Below the pieces are notes generated by a model. That model saw only the letters and a program-made list of their open reading frames with translations. It did no database searches and had not been told where the DNA came from. A stretch of DNA of 45,968 nt from DHVE2 group archaeon (GTDB lineage: Archaea; Thermoplasmatota; Thermoplasmata; Thermoplasmatales; Aciduliprofundaceae): positions 1 to 45,968 of the forward strand of contig JALVVV010000024.1 in NCBI GenBank assembly GCA_027023265.1, given 5' to 3'. Position numbers and translations under genes: made by a program. Positions 35,355 through 45,852 of the stretch are shown here, piece after piece (position 1 is the first letter of the stretch; every line of letters starts with the position of its first letter).

Positions 35355-35609
35355 TTAGCCCACATGTTTTTTTAGTGTCTTTAGCTCCGCGGTCAGAGAT
35401 ATAAACCACAGTTCTATGCCTGTCAATTTACCCTCTGTGGCTCTATGAAAAATCCTGTCATTTGTACCCTTGTTCTTACTCGGCACCATAAACCAGCCCA
35501 CCGCTGTGCCGATGCCCCACGAGATACCAATCATGGCGCCTAATCCTCGAGATGTGTTATCTCTCTCCTCCTTTTCCAGCACATCTTTGAGCTCATTCAC
35601 ATTGTTCAT
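35355..35609 (-). CDS. small protein with one Gly-rich helix, unknown function
   Basis: The 84-residue ORF has a charged N-terminus (ELKDVLEKEERDN), then the Gly/Ile/Trp-rich hydrophobic stretch GLGAMIGISWGIGTAVGWFMV (a membrane helix or glycine-zipper-like segment), then a soluble tail with TAELKTLKKH. AAGGAT precedes ATG 35609 as SD, and a TATA box (CTTTATATTC on the minus strand, about 35641-35650) is at the right distance. Promoter plus SD support a real gene. I recognise no family. Confidence 0.6.
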   Translation of the reverse strand: MNNVNELKDVLEKEERDNTSRGLGAMIGISWGIGTAVGWFMVPSKNKGTNDRIFHRATEGKLTGIELWFISLTAELKTLKKHVG

Positions 35610-35668
35610 TCTAATATCCTTGTTACATATATCCTCCCCGAATATAAAGCGGGATGTTTCTCTGAATT

Positions 35669-36595
35669 TCAGAATACGAGTTGAGAGTAATTTCGAAGTT
35701 GCTCCAGCGCGTCTTTTATCTCATTTCCCCTCATTTTGCGCGGGTAATTGTAAATTATGCCCCCCGGTCTCTCGTTGTAAAACGGTCTATTGCAACCAGG
35801 ACACCCGGAGGTTAGGAAGGGCAATCCCCTTTCCACGCTCTTTTTTTCCCTCTCAGGCACCATTATTTTCGATATTTTCCCACCTGTCAATTCGAGAAAA
35901 TCCTCGTAACCGCGGTAAATTAGAAATCTGGCTAACTGTATCACCCTGTACCTCCCCACATCCGGCTGAGCCCCGCCCTGCACCGGGGTGAAGGAGAATA
36001 GCGCAGTCGTTATATTCTCTTTTTTTAATGAGAGCATAACCTTCACTAAATCCTCGTCGCTCTCCCCCAATCCAACAATTAGATGAGTATTTGCCGTGCC
36101 AAAAATTGAAATCACATCTCTCAGCGCTTTCCAATGACCTTTCCATGTGAATCTGTTGCCCACTCCCGCGCCTTTCACCTTTGTGAATATTTCCTCGTTG
36201 GCAGCGTCCAATGCGATGCTGATAATTTGAACTCCCGCATTTTTCAATTTCACCATATCTTCTCTCGGAATCGGAACGATTGAGACGGAAACGGGAATAT
36301 TAGTAATCATTGGGAGAATGACGAGGAGGTCATCCACAACGTTCTCGTAATCAAGAGTTTGGAAACAAATGCGCGAGAATCCATTTATTTCTTTTAGCAC
36401 TTCTACAGAATACTCCGGCCAGATTATCCGCGAGAGATAATTCTCTTTTCTCGCATCTCTTCTCTGCGCGCAGAAGGAGCAGTTGGACTTGCAGGTTTCC
36501 CCTAACATCACGTAAGCGGTGGTGGGCTCGGCGAGCATCTTTCCCCGGTGTAAGCCCATCTTAACCGCGGTGCCGTAAGATAACCGGATCTTCAT
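35669..36595 (-). CDS. radical SAM protein (biotin-synthase-related type)
   Basis: The 308-residue protein has the cluster motif CKSNCSFCAQRR (CxxxCxxC, about residues 36-43) and a partial TIM barrel (IVGLGESDEDLVKV). The C-terminal segment GCPGCNRPFYNERPGG has two more Cys. This resembles the archaeal 'biotin synthase-related' radical SAM group of unknown substrate. It overlaps the upstream trmY by 4 bases, so the unit srp54-trmY-radical SAM is co-translated, suggesting an RNA- or translation-linked role (inference). Confidence 0.87.
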   Translation of the reverse strand: MKIRLSYGTAVKMGLHRGKMLAEPTTAYVMLGETCKSNCSFCAQRRDARKENYLSRIIWPEYSVEVLKEINGFSRICFQTLDYENVVDDLLVILPMITNIPVSVSIVPIPREDMVKLKNAGVQIISIALDAANEEIFTKVKGAGVGNRFTWKGHWKALRDVISIFGTANTHLIVGLGESDEDLVKVMLSLKKENITTALFSFTPVQGGAQPDVGRYRVIQLARFLIYRGYEDFLELTGGKISKIMVPEREKKSVERGLPFLTSGCPGCNRPFYNERPGGIIYNYPRKMRGNEIKDALEQLRNYSQLVF

Positions 36596-37158
36596 AGCCC
36601 TCGCCTGTCCAGTTCATTATTTACGATGGTTATGGCATGAGATGCCAGAATTATTTTAGGGGATACGGAAATTTTTTTCTCGGCTAATTCTTCAATTTTC
36701 ATCTCTTCCTCTTCGCTCAGATTCACGCTGTCGCTGAGCAGGAAAACTGGATTTTTGGAAATATTAACATCTCTTATATCTTCTCCGTCCTCGTGCAAAT
36801 AGTAAATCTTGCCCATTCCTTTTAATTCTTTCAGAAACTCATCAAAGCTCAAATTTCTGGAAAAAAATCCCGGCGAAGTCTCTTCTCGCTCGCCCATTTT
36901 CAATATTGCATTCCTTATCAGTGCCGCTGTGCTTCTCTCGTCAGGGTTAAGGTACTTCACTTTAGACGAATCTATTTTTATACGAACCTGTATGTTTGGG
37001 GCAAAAAATGAAAATACAACGTCTCTGCGTATATCGTGAGATAGGAATATCGAAGAGTTTATGCATCTTGCTATCACATCCACGCGACCTGAGCCGGGTA
37101 AGTCATTTAAGTTGATTTCTCCTTTGAACTTGTGCGCTATTACTGCAAATGTCTTCAT
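36592..37158 (-). CDS. trmY: tRNA pseudouridine-54 N1-methyltransferase TrmY
   Basis: The 188-residue SPOUT-class protein starts MKTFAVIAHKFKGEINLNDLPGSG and shows RVDVIARCINSSIFLSHDIRRD, conserved in the TrmY/DUF358 family. The SAM-binding knot region is near LHEDGEDI and PVFLLSDSVNLSEEEE. It methylates pseudouridine 54 in the T loop of archaeal tRNAs. It overlaps srp54 by 4 bases upstream and the radical SAM gene by 4 bases downstream. Confidence 0.9.
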   Translation of the reverse strand: MKTFAVIAHKFKGEINLNDLPGSGRVDVIARCINSSIFLSHDIRRDVVFSFFAPNIQVRIKIDSSKVKYLNPDERSTAALIRNAILKMGEREETSPGFFSRNLSFDEFLKELKGMGKIYYLHEDGEDIRDVNISKNPVFLLSDSVNLSEEEEMKIEELAEKKISVSPKIILASHAITIVNNELDRRGL

Positions 37159-38507
37159 GTGAATCCCGTCATGTCAAATGAGCCGTTTTTCATGCTTTTT
37201 CTAAGGGAGCGCATAAGCTTGCGGTTCCCTCGCATCTGTTTCATCATTTTCTTCATCTTTTTGTACTCTTTGAGTAAAGAGCGGACTTCCTCCTCAGGTC
37301 TGCCGCTACCTCTGGCAATTCTCTTGATTCTGGAGCTTTTTATGATTTCAGGTTTTTCCAGTTCTTCGTAGGTCATTGAGTCCATGACCACGCGGTATTT
37401 CCTTAGTTTTTCCTGGCTCTCCTCCACAATGTTTTTATCCATTTCAGCGCCCATCTTTGCCCATGGAAGTGCGGAAAGAATCCTTTGCATTATCCCCGGC
37501 TTTGCCATTTGCTCCCAAATCTCGTACATGTCTTTCAGGTTAAATTTGCCGCTCATCATGCGGTCCATTACCTTTTCCGCCTCTTCCTCGTCCATCTCTA
37601 TCTCTTTTGCAGCCTCTAACAGCGTTTCAAGGTCACCTATGCCCAGCAGTCGAGAAATGAACCGCGTGGGGTTGAAATGCTCCAAATCGTTGAGATGTTC
37701 TCCGGTACCTATGAAAACAACGGGAGCACCGGTTGCTGCAACTGCGCTGAGTGCGCCTCCTCCTTTTGCGGAGCCGTCCATTTTTGTTATGATCACACCA
37801 GTGATTCCCACAGCGTCGTGGAACGCCTTGGCCTGCTTACCTGCCTGCTGCCCCACGGTTGCGTCCAGAACGAGAAATATCTCGTCTGGTTCTATGATAT
37901 TTTTCAAATCTTTAATCTCTTCTATGAGCTCATCTTCTAAAGAGTGTCGTCCAGAGGTATCAAAAATCTTTACCTGATAATCTCGAATCTTCTTCATTGC
38001 TTCTGAGGCTATTTTTCTCGCATCTTTCTCTCCGGGTATGCCGAACACCGGCACGTTTATTTGTTCGCCCAACTGCTTTAACTGGTCATAAGCAGCGGGT
38101 CTGTGAACATCGCAAGCAATTAAGGCAACGCTCAAACCCTTTTTGACGAAAAATTTTGCCAGCTTTCCCGCGGTGGTTGTTTTACCTTGGCCATAGAGAC
38201 CAACTAACATTATTTTCTGGGGTTTGAGCTCCACGCTCTTTTCCTCGCCCAAAATGGCAACAAGTTCATCGTATATGATTTTAATCAGGAAATCGCGATG
38301 GCTCATCCCGCTTGGAGGCTTTTCCTCAAGTGCACGTTTTTCCACGTTTTTTGATAATTTCAGAGCGAGATGAACCTCCACGTCTGCTTTCAGCAACGCT
38401 CTTTGTATGTCCCGCACGACCTCTTTCACTAAATTCTTGTCCACATACCCTGCCTTGGAAATCTTGCGTATGGTGTTTCTCAATGACTCTCCCAGCGAAT
38501 CAAGCAT
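37155..38507 (-). CDS. srp54: signal recognition particle 54-kDa protein
   Basis: The 450-residue protein has the N domain (about 1-90), the G domain with GLYGQGKTTTAGKLA (P-loop, about 107-121), IACDVHRPAAYDQL, DTSGRHSLEDELI and TKMDGSAKGGGALS, and a Met-rich M domain from about residue 300. It binds signal peptides and 7S RNA for co-translational membrane targeting. It is the first gene of a three-gene minus-strand unit. Confidence 0.97.
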   Translation of the reverse strand: MLDSLGESLRNTIRKISKAGYVDKNLVKEVVRDIQRALLKADVEVHLALKLSKNVEKRALEEKPPSGMSHRDFLIKIIYDELVAILGEEKSVELKPQKIMLVGLYGQGKTTTAGKLAKFFVKKGLSVALIACDVHRPAAYDQLKQLGEQINVPVFGIPGEKDARKIASEAMKKIRDYQVKIFDTSGRHSLEDELIEEIKDLKNIIEPDEIFLVLDATVGQQAGKQAKAFHDAVGITGVIITKMDGSAKGGGALSAVAATGAPVVFIGTGEHLNDLEHFNPTRFISRLLGIGDLETLLEAAKEIEMDEEEAEKVMDRMMSGKFNLKDMYEIWEQMAKPGIMQRILSALPWAKMGAEMDKNIVEESQEKLRKYRVVMDSMTYEELEKPEIIKSSRIKRIARGSGRPEEEVRSLLKEYKKMKKMMKQMRGNRKLMRSLRKSMKNGSFDMTGFT

Positions 38508-38732
38508 AATTGCTTTAATGCCTTTTCATTTAATATCATTTTCCTTTTTTTAAAGGGGGTGAAAATGAATGCGAAAAATTTCTTTTTTTATTCGAGTTTT
38601 TAAGGGATGGAGAGAGATGTTTGCACCATTGAATGATATGATTCATATGTGATGTTGAATTTCGTCAAAAACGGAATCTTTTATGAGCGATAATATTAAA
38701 TTCTTCACTCATATTTCCCTGAGCGATGCCTT
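38508..38732. other. 225-base intergenic region with mini-ORF, palindrome and TATA box
   Basis: This region holds three items. A 12-codon ORF (38565-38603, MNAKNFFFYSSF) is preceded by the very strong SD AAAGGGGGTGA. A perfect 13-bp palindrome ATATGA-T-TCATAT (38636-38648) is operator-like. A TATA element (TAATATTAAA, about 38692-38701) lies about 35 bases before ATG 38733. The mini-ORF may be a leader peptide or the remnant of a lost gene. Confidence 0.4.
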
Positions 38733-41035
<2,303 letters not shown>

Positions 41036-41047
41036 TTCTGGCTTAAC

Positions 41048-41078
41048 CTTGCTTTTTCCCTATTTTCTTCTATTTTGA
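41048..41078. terminator. T-rich region between convergent genes
   Basis: Several T tracts follow the oxidoreductase stop and precede the end of the convergent pseudogene. They are a likely transcription end for the 38733-41035 unit. Confidence 0.35.
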
Positions 41079-41597
41079 TCATTTACAATGTGTTTCTACG
41101 CCCTTTACCTTGATTCCGCTGTTGAGTATTATCCTTTTTTCATTTCTGACGTATTCTCTGTATTTATCTTTATCATTCAATATTTTAAAAGACTCCGGGT
41201 AATTTTGAGCAAGCCAATCTCTAAACTCCTTTCCGCTTGCCCTCATGTTCAGAAATTCGAACAAGTAAAAATCAGCGTGTTCCTTCGTTTCATGTATAAT
41301 TTCCTCTGTATCTACGATTATGGGTATTATGGGCGATATGAAAGCGTAATTTTTTATGCCGAAATCGTGGAGTGCTTTCAGCGCATCTGTCCTTTTTTTG
41401 TGCTCTGGCGCGCGCGGCTCAATTTCCTCTCTAATCCTTCTGTCGAACCCATTTACGGTGAGCTCCACTTCTATGTTCTCAAATTTTTTCAGGATATCCA
41501 CATCTCTAAGAACTAAGTTTGATTTTGTCAGTATGCTCAGCTCTACGCTTTTATTCATGTTTTCCAAAATTCTCCGGGGGAGTCCATTATTTATTTT
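41079..41597 (-). pseudogene. 5'-truncated radical SAM (spore photoproduct lyase-like) gene remnant
   Basis: The visible frame encodes the C-terminal ~170 residues of an SplB-like radical SAM protein: ILTKSNLVLRDVDILKKF, VELTVNGFDRRIREEIEPRAPEHKKR and FLNMRASGKEFRDW are family-like blocks. The CxxxCxxC cluster half is missing. Family-like residues (NNGLPRRILENM) continue upstream of the first possible start (TTG 41567) to an in-frame TGA at 41598-41600, showing decay rather than a short gene. No further homologous frame is visible upstream to 41678. Confidence 0.75.
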
Positions 41598-41678
41598 TCA
41601 TTTATCATCTCTGGATAAATAGCGCACTTTTTTCAAATGCTGGTAAAAAATAAAAGATTATTTTAATATGGTTTTTGA

Positions 41679-42392
41679 TTAAATCACATCAAGATACACG
41701 TATTTGTGCGTTCCTCCGAGCATGTCTTTATGGTGTTCAAATATCCACCATCCACTAACCACTTTCCAGCTTATAATCTGTGCTTTTACATAATGTGTGC
41801 TTGTCCCAAAGTGAAATGCAGCACCTATAGTTGCTTGATCCCATGTACCCTCTTCTCCACCTTCATAGTTATGATTTACCCAATGATATGTTCCCGAACT
41901 ACCAGTATTCACAAGCCAATCGTCGTATTTCATATGGGTGGATACGTCTACATATGCCCCCGAAGTTGAGCCTATGTCGTTATGGATATCATTAGGGGTG
42001 TTATCATATCCACTACCTCCGTTTCTAGGATAGGGACTGAATGTACCGTAATCATTTACGTTTAAGGGATATTCTCCGTTATATGCCATTATCGTCTGTT
42101 GGTACCCTGCACTATCTATTCTCTAATCGCCATTCTTCTTTATAAGTTGTATGAATATTACATAATCTCCAAGTACGTCATTTATTCTTTGGAACACATA
42201 TGCTCTGGCAACTCCCACGGAGTTATCAACTATCTCTTTGTAGTCGTATCCATTCTGTGGTACCACTTGGTAGTTAGCCACTTTGAATCCACCACTTTTA
42301 TCTACATTATCTCCAGATACGAGGTTTGCTGGCATCACTGCGAGCATTATAAAGCTTGCCACAATCAGTACTCCAAATACTCCTTTTTTCAT
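41679..42392 (-). pseudogene. secreted protein gene interrupted by one in-frame TAG
   Basis: Two frames in the same phase read as one 237-residue protein if TAG 42125-42123 is ignored. The first 89 residues start with a clear signal peptide (MKKGVFGVLIVASFIMLAV, then AML-type cleavage region near LVSGDN). The second part (from about residue 91) is rich in Gly, Asn, Tyr and Trp (NGEYPLNVNDYGTF, EEGTWDQATIGAAFHFG). No frame change occurs and no SD precedes the second part. SD GAGGTGG precedes ATG 42392. Either a recent nonsense mutation or stop-codon read-through. I recognise no family. It diverges from the ABC operon. Confidence 0.65.
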
Positions 42393-42423
42393 TATTCCAC
42401 CTCAATCATACAATATGCGAAAG

Positions 42424-42440
42424 ATATATGTATATATATT
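42424..42440. promoter_or_regulatory. shared divergent TATA region of the secreted-protein gene and ABC operon
   Basis: An alternating AT tract (ATATATGTATATATATT) lies 18-34 bases before ATG 42458 and 32-48 bases before ATG 42392 on the other strand. It can act as TATA box for both genes, so they may be co-regulated. Confidence 0.45.
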
Positions 42441-42457
42441 ACGGTTACCCAGATATT

Positions 42458-43333
42458 ATGATATCAAAAACCATAGTCCTTATCTCAATCGCACTTTTGC
42501 TATTTAGTTTAGGCGTGTACAAGATATCATATATTGGATCAAGCGAAGATATTTATCAAACAAAGGATTTTAACATATTTTATAATACTAACGCCACACC
42601 TAAAACATTTGAAGACCTCTTTTTACCGAACTGGCTCGAAAATTGCAGTCTGAGTTTCAAAGTACCTGAATATATGCATTATTTTAATCTGGCTTTTGCA
42701 ACTACTTGGGCTAAGGCATATCAATACGGATATGAGACAGGGAGAGAGGCAAACATAACAATTGCCGACAATGATGGTAATGTATATCTTGCTGCAAACA
42801 ACAGTGCGGCTGGAGTCCCGGTAGGGGGTGCTGGCCGGTACAATGGACCGATTAAAGGAGATGTGCTCTTCATCAATGTGACCGGCAAAATCCATTTACA
42901 GCTGGGTGTTTGGGGGGAGTGGACGGAGAATATTCTGAGTGGTGGAACCTACAAGATAAATTTCACTGGAAGCAAAATAGCGCTGTATATGTATTATTAC
43001 AAACCCTCAACTATAAACACTTTTTATTTCAAATCGTCAAAACCAGTGTATGCCTCTCTGATTAGTGCAGATGGAGCGTTTCAGAGCAAAGTAGCCAAAC
43101 CAACAACGAAAGGAGCTTTGAAGATGAAGTATGACGGTAGTTTTTTGACGTTTGAAAAACCCAACGGGGTTGAAGGAAACATCACTATCCAGTTCTGGGC
43201 AGGGTACGAGGAGAAGAAAAGCGATCCTACGGGTGCATTGTTTGTGGTGGCTATTATGGGAGTTGCATTGATAGGTGCATACATTTATTCTAAAAAATCC
43301 ACATACGGACCAAAGAGGAGGAATAAAAAGTGA
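42458..43333 (+). CDS. membrane-anchored exported protein of ABC operon, unknown function
   Basis: The 291-residue protein begins with a signal or anchor helix (MISKTIVLISIALLLFSLGV). It has an extracellular beta-rich domain (about 25-255) with several N-x-S/T sites, and a C-terminal helix (TGALFVVAIMGVALIGAYIY) followed by a basic cytoplasmic tail (KKSTYGPKRRNKK). I chose ATG 42458 because it lies 24 bases after the TATA box and begins at the signal helix; the longer frame to 42356 crosses the divergent promoter. It is the first gene of a four-gene operon with 4-base overlaps. It is likely a substrate-binding or accessory ectodomain. No family recognised. Confidence 0.8.
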   Translation: MISKTIVLISIALLLFSLGVYKISYIGSSEDIYQTKDFNIFYNTNATPKTFEDLFLPNWLENCSLSFKVPEYMHYFNLAFATTWAKAYQYGYETGREANITIADNDGNVYLAANNSAAGVPVGGAGRYNGPIKGDVLFINVTGKIHLQLGVWGEWTENILSGGTYKINFTGSKIALYMYYYKPSTINTFYFKSSKPVYASLISADGAFQSKVAKPTTKGALKMKYDGSFLTFEKPNGVEGNITIQFWAGYEEKKSDPTGALFVVAIMGVALIGAYIYSKKSTYGPKRRNKK

Positions 43334-44205
43334 ATGCCATGAAAATCACGAATCTGAACGTATGGTACGGCAAATTCCAAGCCTTGAAAGATGTTAGTTT
43401 TGTAGTACCCAAGGGAAAGATTGTGGGGCTTATAGGGCCAAACGGAGCTGGTAAAACTACAATTATTAAGAGCATACTCGGCATGATTTCATACGATGGT
43501 TCAATAGAATTCGGCAGTGAATCCATAAGCAATAAAAGCATAGGTTATGTAAGCGAAAACGAGGGATACTATGAATGGCTTACCGCAAGAGAATATTTGA
43601 AGTTCTATCTAGAATTGTACGGAGAAAAGGATGAAGGTAGAGTAAACTTCATTCTCAATAAGATTGGATTATACGATAGGGCAGACATGGCGATAAAGAA
43701 ATTTTCCAATGGAATGAAAAGGAGATTGGGAATTGCGAGGGCATTGATTCACGATCCTGATATTATTATAATGGACGAACCATTAAGCGGAGTAGACCCA
43801 AAAATTAAGGGGGAAATAAAGAACATGATCCTTGATTTCGCGGAGGAGTCCAAGACCTTTTTGATTTCTTCCCATCAACTGAGTGACATTGAAAGCATAT
43901 GTGACTGGCTGGTTATGATAAATGAAGGCAAGATTCTGAGTTATGGATCTCCGGAGAAGATAATAAAGAAAATAAACCCTCTTCGGGAGATTATTATATA
44001 TGTTGGGGATATGGCGAAGTTATCCATTGATTATTTAAAGGCCATCCCCGGCGTGAAAGAAGTAAACGTGAGGAACAATAATTTAACCATATTGTACCAA
44101 GGAGACGATGATAGTGTTATTTTTAAGTATTTCATAGATAATAAAATCAAATTCACCTTAAAGAGCGATACTCTCTCATCTATATACAGGGGTGCGTACA
44201 AATGA
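43330..44205 (+). CDS. ABC transporter ATP-binding protein
   Basis: The 291-residue ATPase has Walker A GPNGAGKTT (about 36-44), a Q-loop variant YVSENEGYYEW, signature FSNGMKRRLG in place of LSGGQ, Walker B IIIMDEPLSGVDP, and switch His in SSHQLS. The C-terminal ~80 residues match the extra domain of drug/peptide-type (CcmA/NatA) ATPases. GTG 43330 overlaps the previous stop and has SD GAGGAGGAA. It powers the permease encoded next. The CcmA-like type points to export. Confidence 0.93.
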   Translation: MNAMKITNLNVWYGKFQALKDVSFVVPKGKIVGLIGPNGAGKTTIIKSILGMISYDGSIEFGSESISNKSIGYVSENEGYYEWLTAREYLKFYLELYGEKDEGRVNFILNKIGLYDRADMAIKKFSNGMKRRLGIARALIHDPDIIIMDEPLSGVDPKIKGEIKNMILDFAEESKTFLISSHQLSDIESICDWLVMINEGKILSYGSPEKIIKKINPLREIIIYVGDMAKLSIDYLKAIPGVKEVNVRNNNLTILYQGDDDSVIFKYFIDNKIKFTLKSDTLSSIYRGAYK

Positions 44206-44945
44206 GCGCTAAAGTAATAATTCGGGAACATCTACGTTCCGTATTTTTTGATTATTCATTCACCACACTTATAATTTTTTTATTGTTATTAAACGAGGCT
44301 ATCCTGCTAAAATTCAACTTTTTTGGAGATGGCATTGATTTTTATACACTATGGGTCATCTTTCTTTTCAATGGTTTAGCACTGACCGCCTACGGGGGTT
44401 ATGTCGGATCAAAATTTTTTGCTAAAGAGTTTGAAAACAATATCTTGGTATCACTGATTGTTACACCATTGAAACGTTTCGGAGTCTTCATGGGCAAAAC
44501 TATAGCTACCGTTCTGATAGGATTTCTCTCTGTGCTCATAATATTTCTCCAAGTTATCTTATCACTGCTTTACTATGGTACCGTACCATATCTGTTTATT
44601 TACTGGAGCAGTGTTTACGCTTATCTTGCTTTTCTTTCATATATGTTTTCTTTTTTCCTCACTGTAAGCGTTGGTGTACTTACAAGAAAAAATGGGTTGA
44701 CTATGCTTCTTTCCTCCATATACACCATTACTTCGTTTTTTGTTTTAGCATTCCTCCCTATGAATTATATTATAGATAATCGCTTTTACTACTCATTGTT
44801 TTTTCCGATGATCGGTATCTGGTATTCTCATTTGCTGATTGATTTTTACGCAGTCATATCTAATATAGTTTACATTGTTCCAACAGTAGGGGTACTCTGG
44901 ATTTTATTACTATCTTTTCTCCTATTCAAGGGGGTGAAAATGTGA
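44202..44945 (+). CDS. ABC-2-type permease
   Basis: The 247-residue protein has six predicted membrane helices and the ABC-2 pattern, including FFAKEFENNILVSLIVTPLKRFGVFMGKTIA before helix 3. It overlaps the ATPase gene and the last gene by 4 bases each. It would form a homodimeric exporter channel with the ATPase. The substrate is unknown. Confidence 0.88.
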   Translation: MSAKVIIREHLRSVFFDYSFTTLIIFLLLLNEAILLKFNFFGDGIDFYTLWVIFLFNGLALTAYGGYVGSKFFAKEFENNILVSLIVTPLKRFGVFMGKTIATVLIGFLSVLIIFLQVILSLLYYGTVPYLFIYWSSVYAYLAFLSYMFSFFLTVSVGVLTRKNGLTMLLSSIYTITSFFVLAFLPMNYIIDNRFYYSLFFPMIGIWYSHLLIDFYAVISNIVYIVPTVGVLWILLLSFLLFKGVKM

Positions 44946-45682
44946 ACCTCAAAATTCTCGTAATACTTGTGATGTTATCAGTGTTATTAATAGAGATGGG
45001 AACATCTGTGTATCCTGTCAAACAACAAATCAATAGTGAATATGGGAAAAACAAAAGTTATGAAGAGAATTTTAATTACGAAGATTTCATTCAGTATTTT
45101 TATCCGAGTGATCGTTTCTGTATTATGATGACTTTTTACTCAACAAATAATATTAATAAAACACCATACAGTAAAGTAACAATATCTGCCGGTGAATCAT
45201 ACACGGTAAACTTAGAGGTTACAAAGATAAATATGAGCTTCCATCCTGATTTTTATCTGAGAGCCATCCTTGTTAATGGAGGATGGACTCCTTTAAACAG
45301 ACCTACCGAAAATACAATGAATTTAATGGGAAATTTAAAAAAGTATAATGAGTGGCTTAATACCTCTCTACCATTGACCAAAAATGAGTATAATATTAGA
45401 GCCAAAATTCTACATTTTTCGGCCAATTCTACAACAATGTCAGAGAATATAACCTTTGCGATAAATAACTGGGACTCTAGATGGGGACTTGTCGTACTGG
45501 TACGGCCTGCGAACGGATCCTTATGGGTTCCCGTGGAAAGCCTTGCCATAAAAGTTGTACATACCGCCAATATCAATGATTTTCTGCATATCATATATTT
45601 AATAACAACATCCGCTCTACTAATAATAGTTAACGTAGTAATTAGGTTGAGAATAAAGGTTCTGAGACATATAAGAAAATAA
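44942..45682 (+). CDS. second membrane-anchored exported protein of ABC operon
   Basis: The 246-residue protein has an N-terminal signal or anchor (MNLKILVILVMLSVLLIEMG). It has an extracellular domain rich in Asn, Tyr and N-x-S/T, and a C-terminal helix (IIYLITTSALLIIVNVVIRL) with a basic tail. GTG 44942 has SD GGGGTGA. Its topology mirrors that of the operon's first gene, though I see no clear sequence similarity. No family recognised. Confidence 0.8.
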   Translation: MNLKILVILVMLSVLLIEMGTSVYPVKQQINSEYGKNKSYEENFNYEDFIQYFYPSDRFCIMMTFYSTNNINKTPYSKVTISAGESYTVNLEVTKINMSFHPDFYLRAILVNGGWTPLNRPTENTMNLMGNLKKYNEWLNTSLPLTKNEYNIRAKILHFSANSTTMSENITFAINNWDSRWGLVVLVRPANGSLWVPVESLAIKVVHTANINDFLHIIYLITTSALLIIVNVVIRLRIKVLRHIRK

Positions 45683-45852
45683 AGGTGAATACCCACATTA
45701 AATAGGACTGTTACATCAACATCTATTAAATCAGCATTCATTGTTATTTCCATTAATTCTCCAATTCTTTTTTTAGTTTTTAGAATTGCTTATTCGAGGG
45801 GGTTCACAATAAAATTAAATAAATCATTCCTATTACTTCCAAAGGTGATTTA
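45683..45852. other. 170-base gene-free region with promoter for the last gene
   Basis: AT-rich sequence with no ORF or repeat that I can support. AAAATTAAATAAATC (about 45810-45824) is a TATA candidate for the gene starting at 45853. Confidence 0.4.

Noticed and set aside
35470-35991. 173-residue plus-strand ORF opposite the radical SAM gene
   Set aside because: It lies antisense to a clear radical SAM protein and a promoter-supported small gene, with Ser/Pro/Arg-rich shadow composition.
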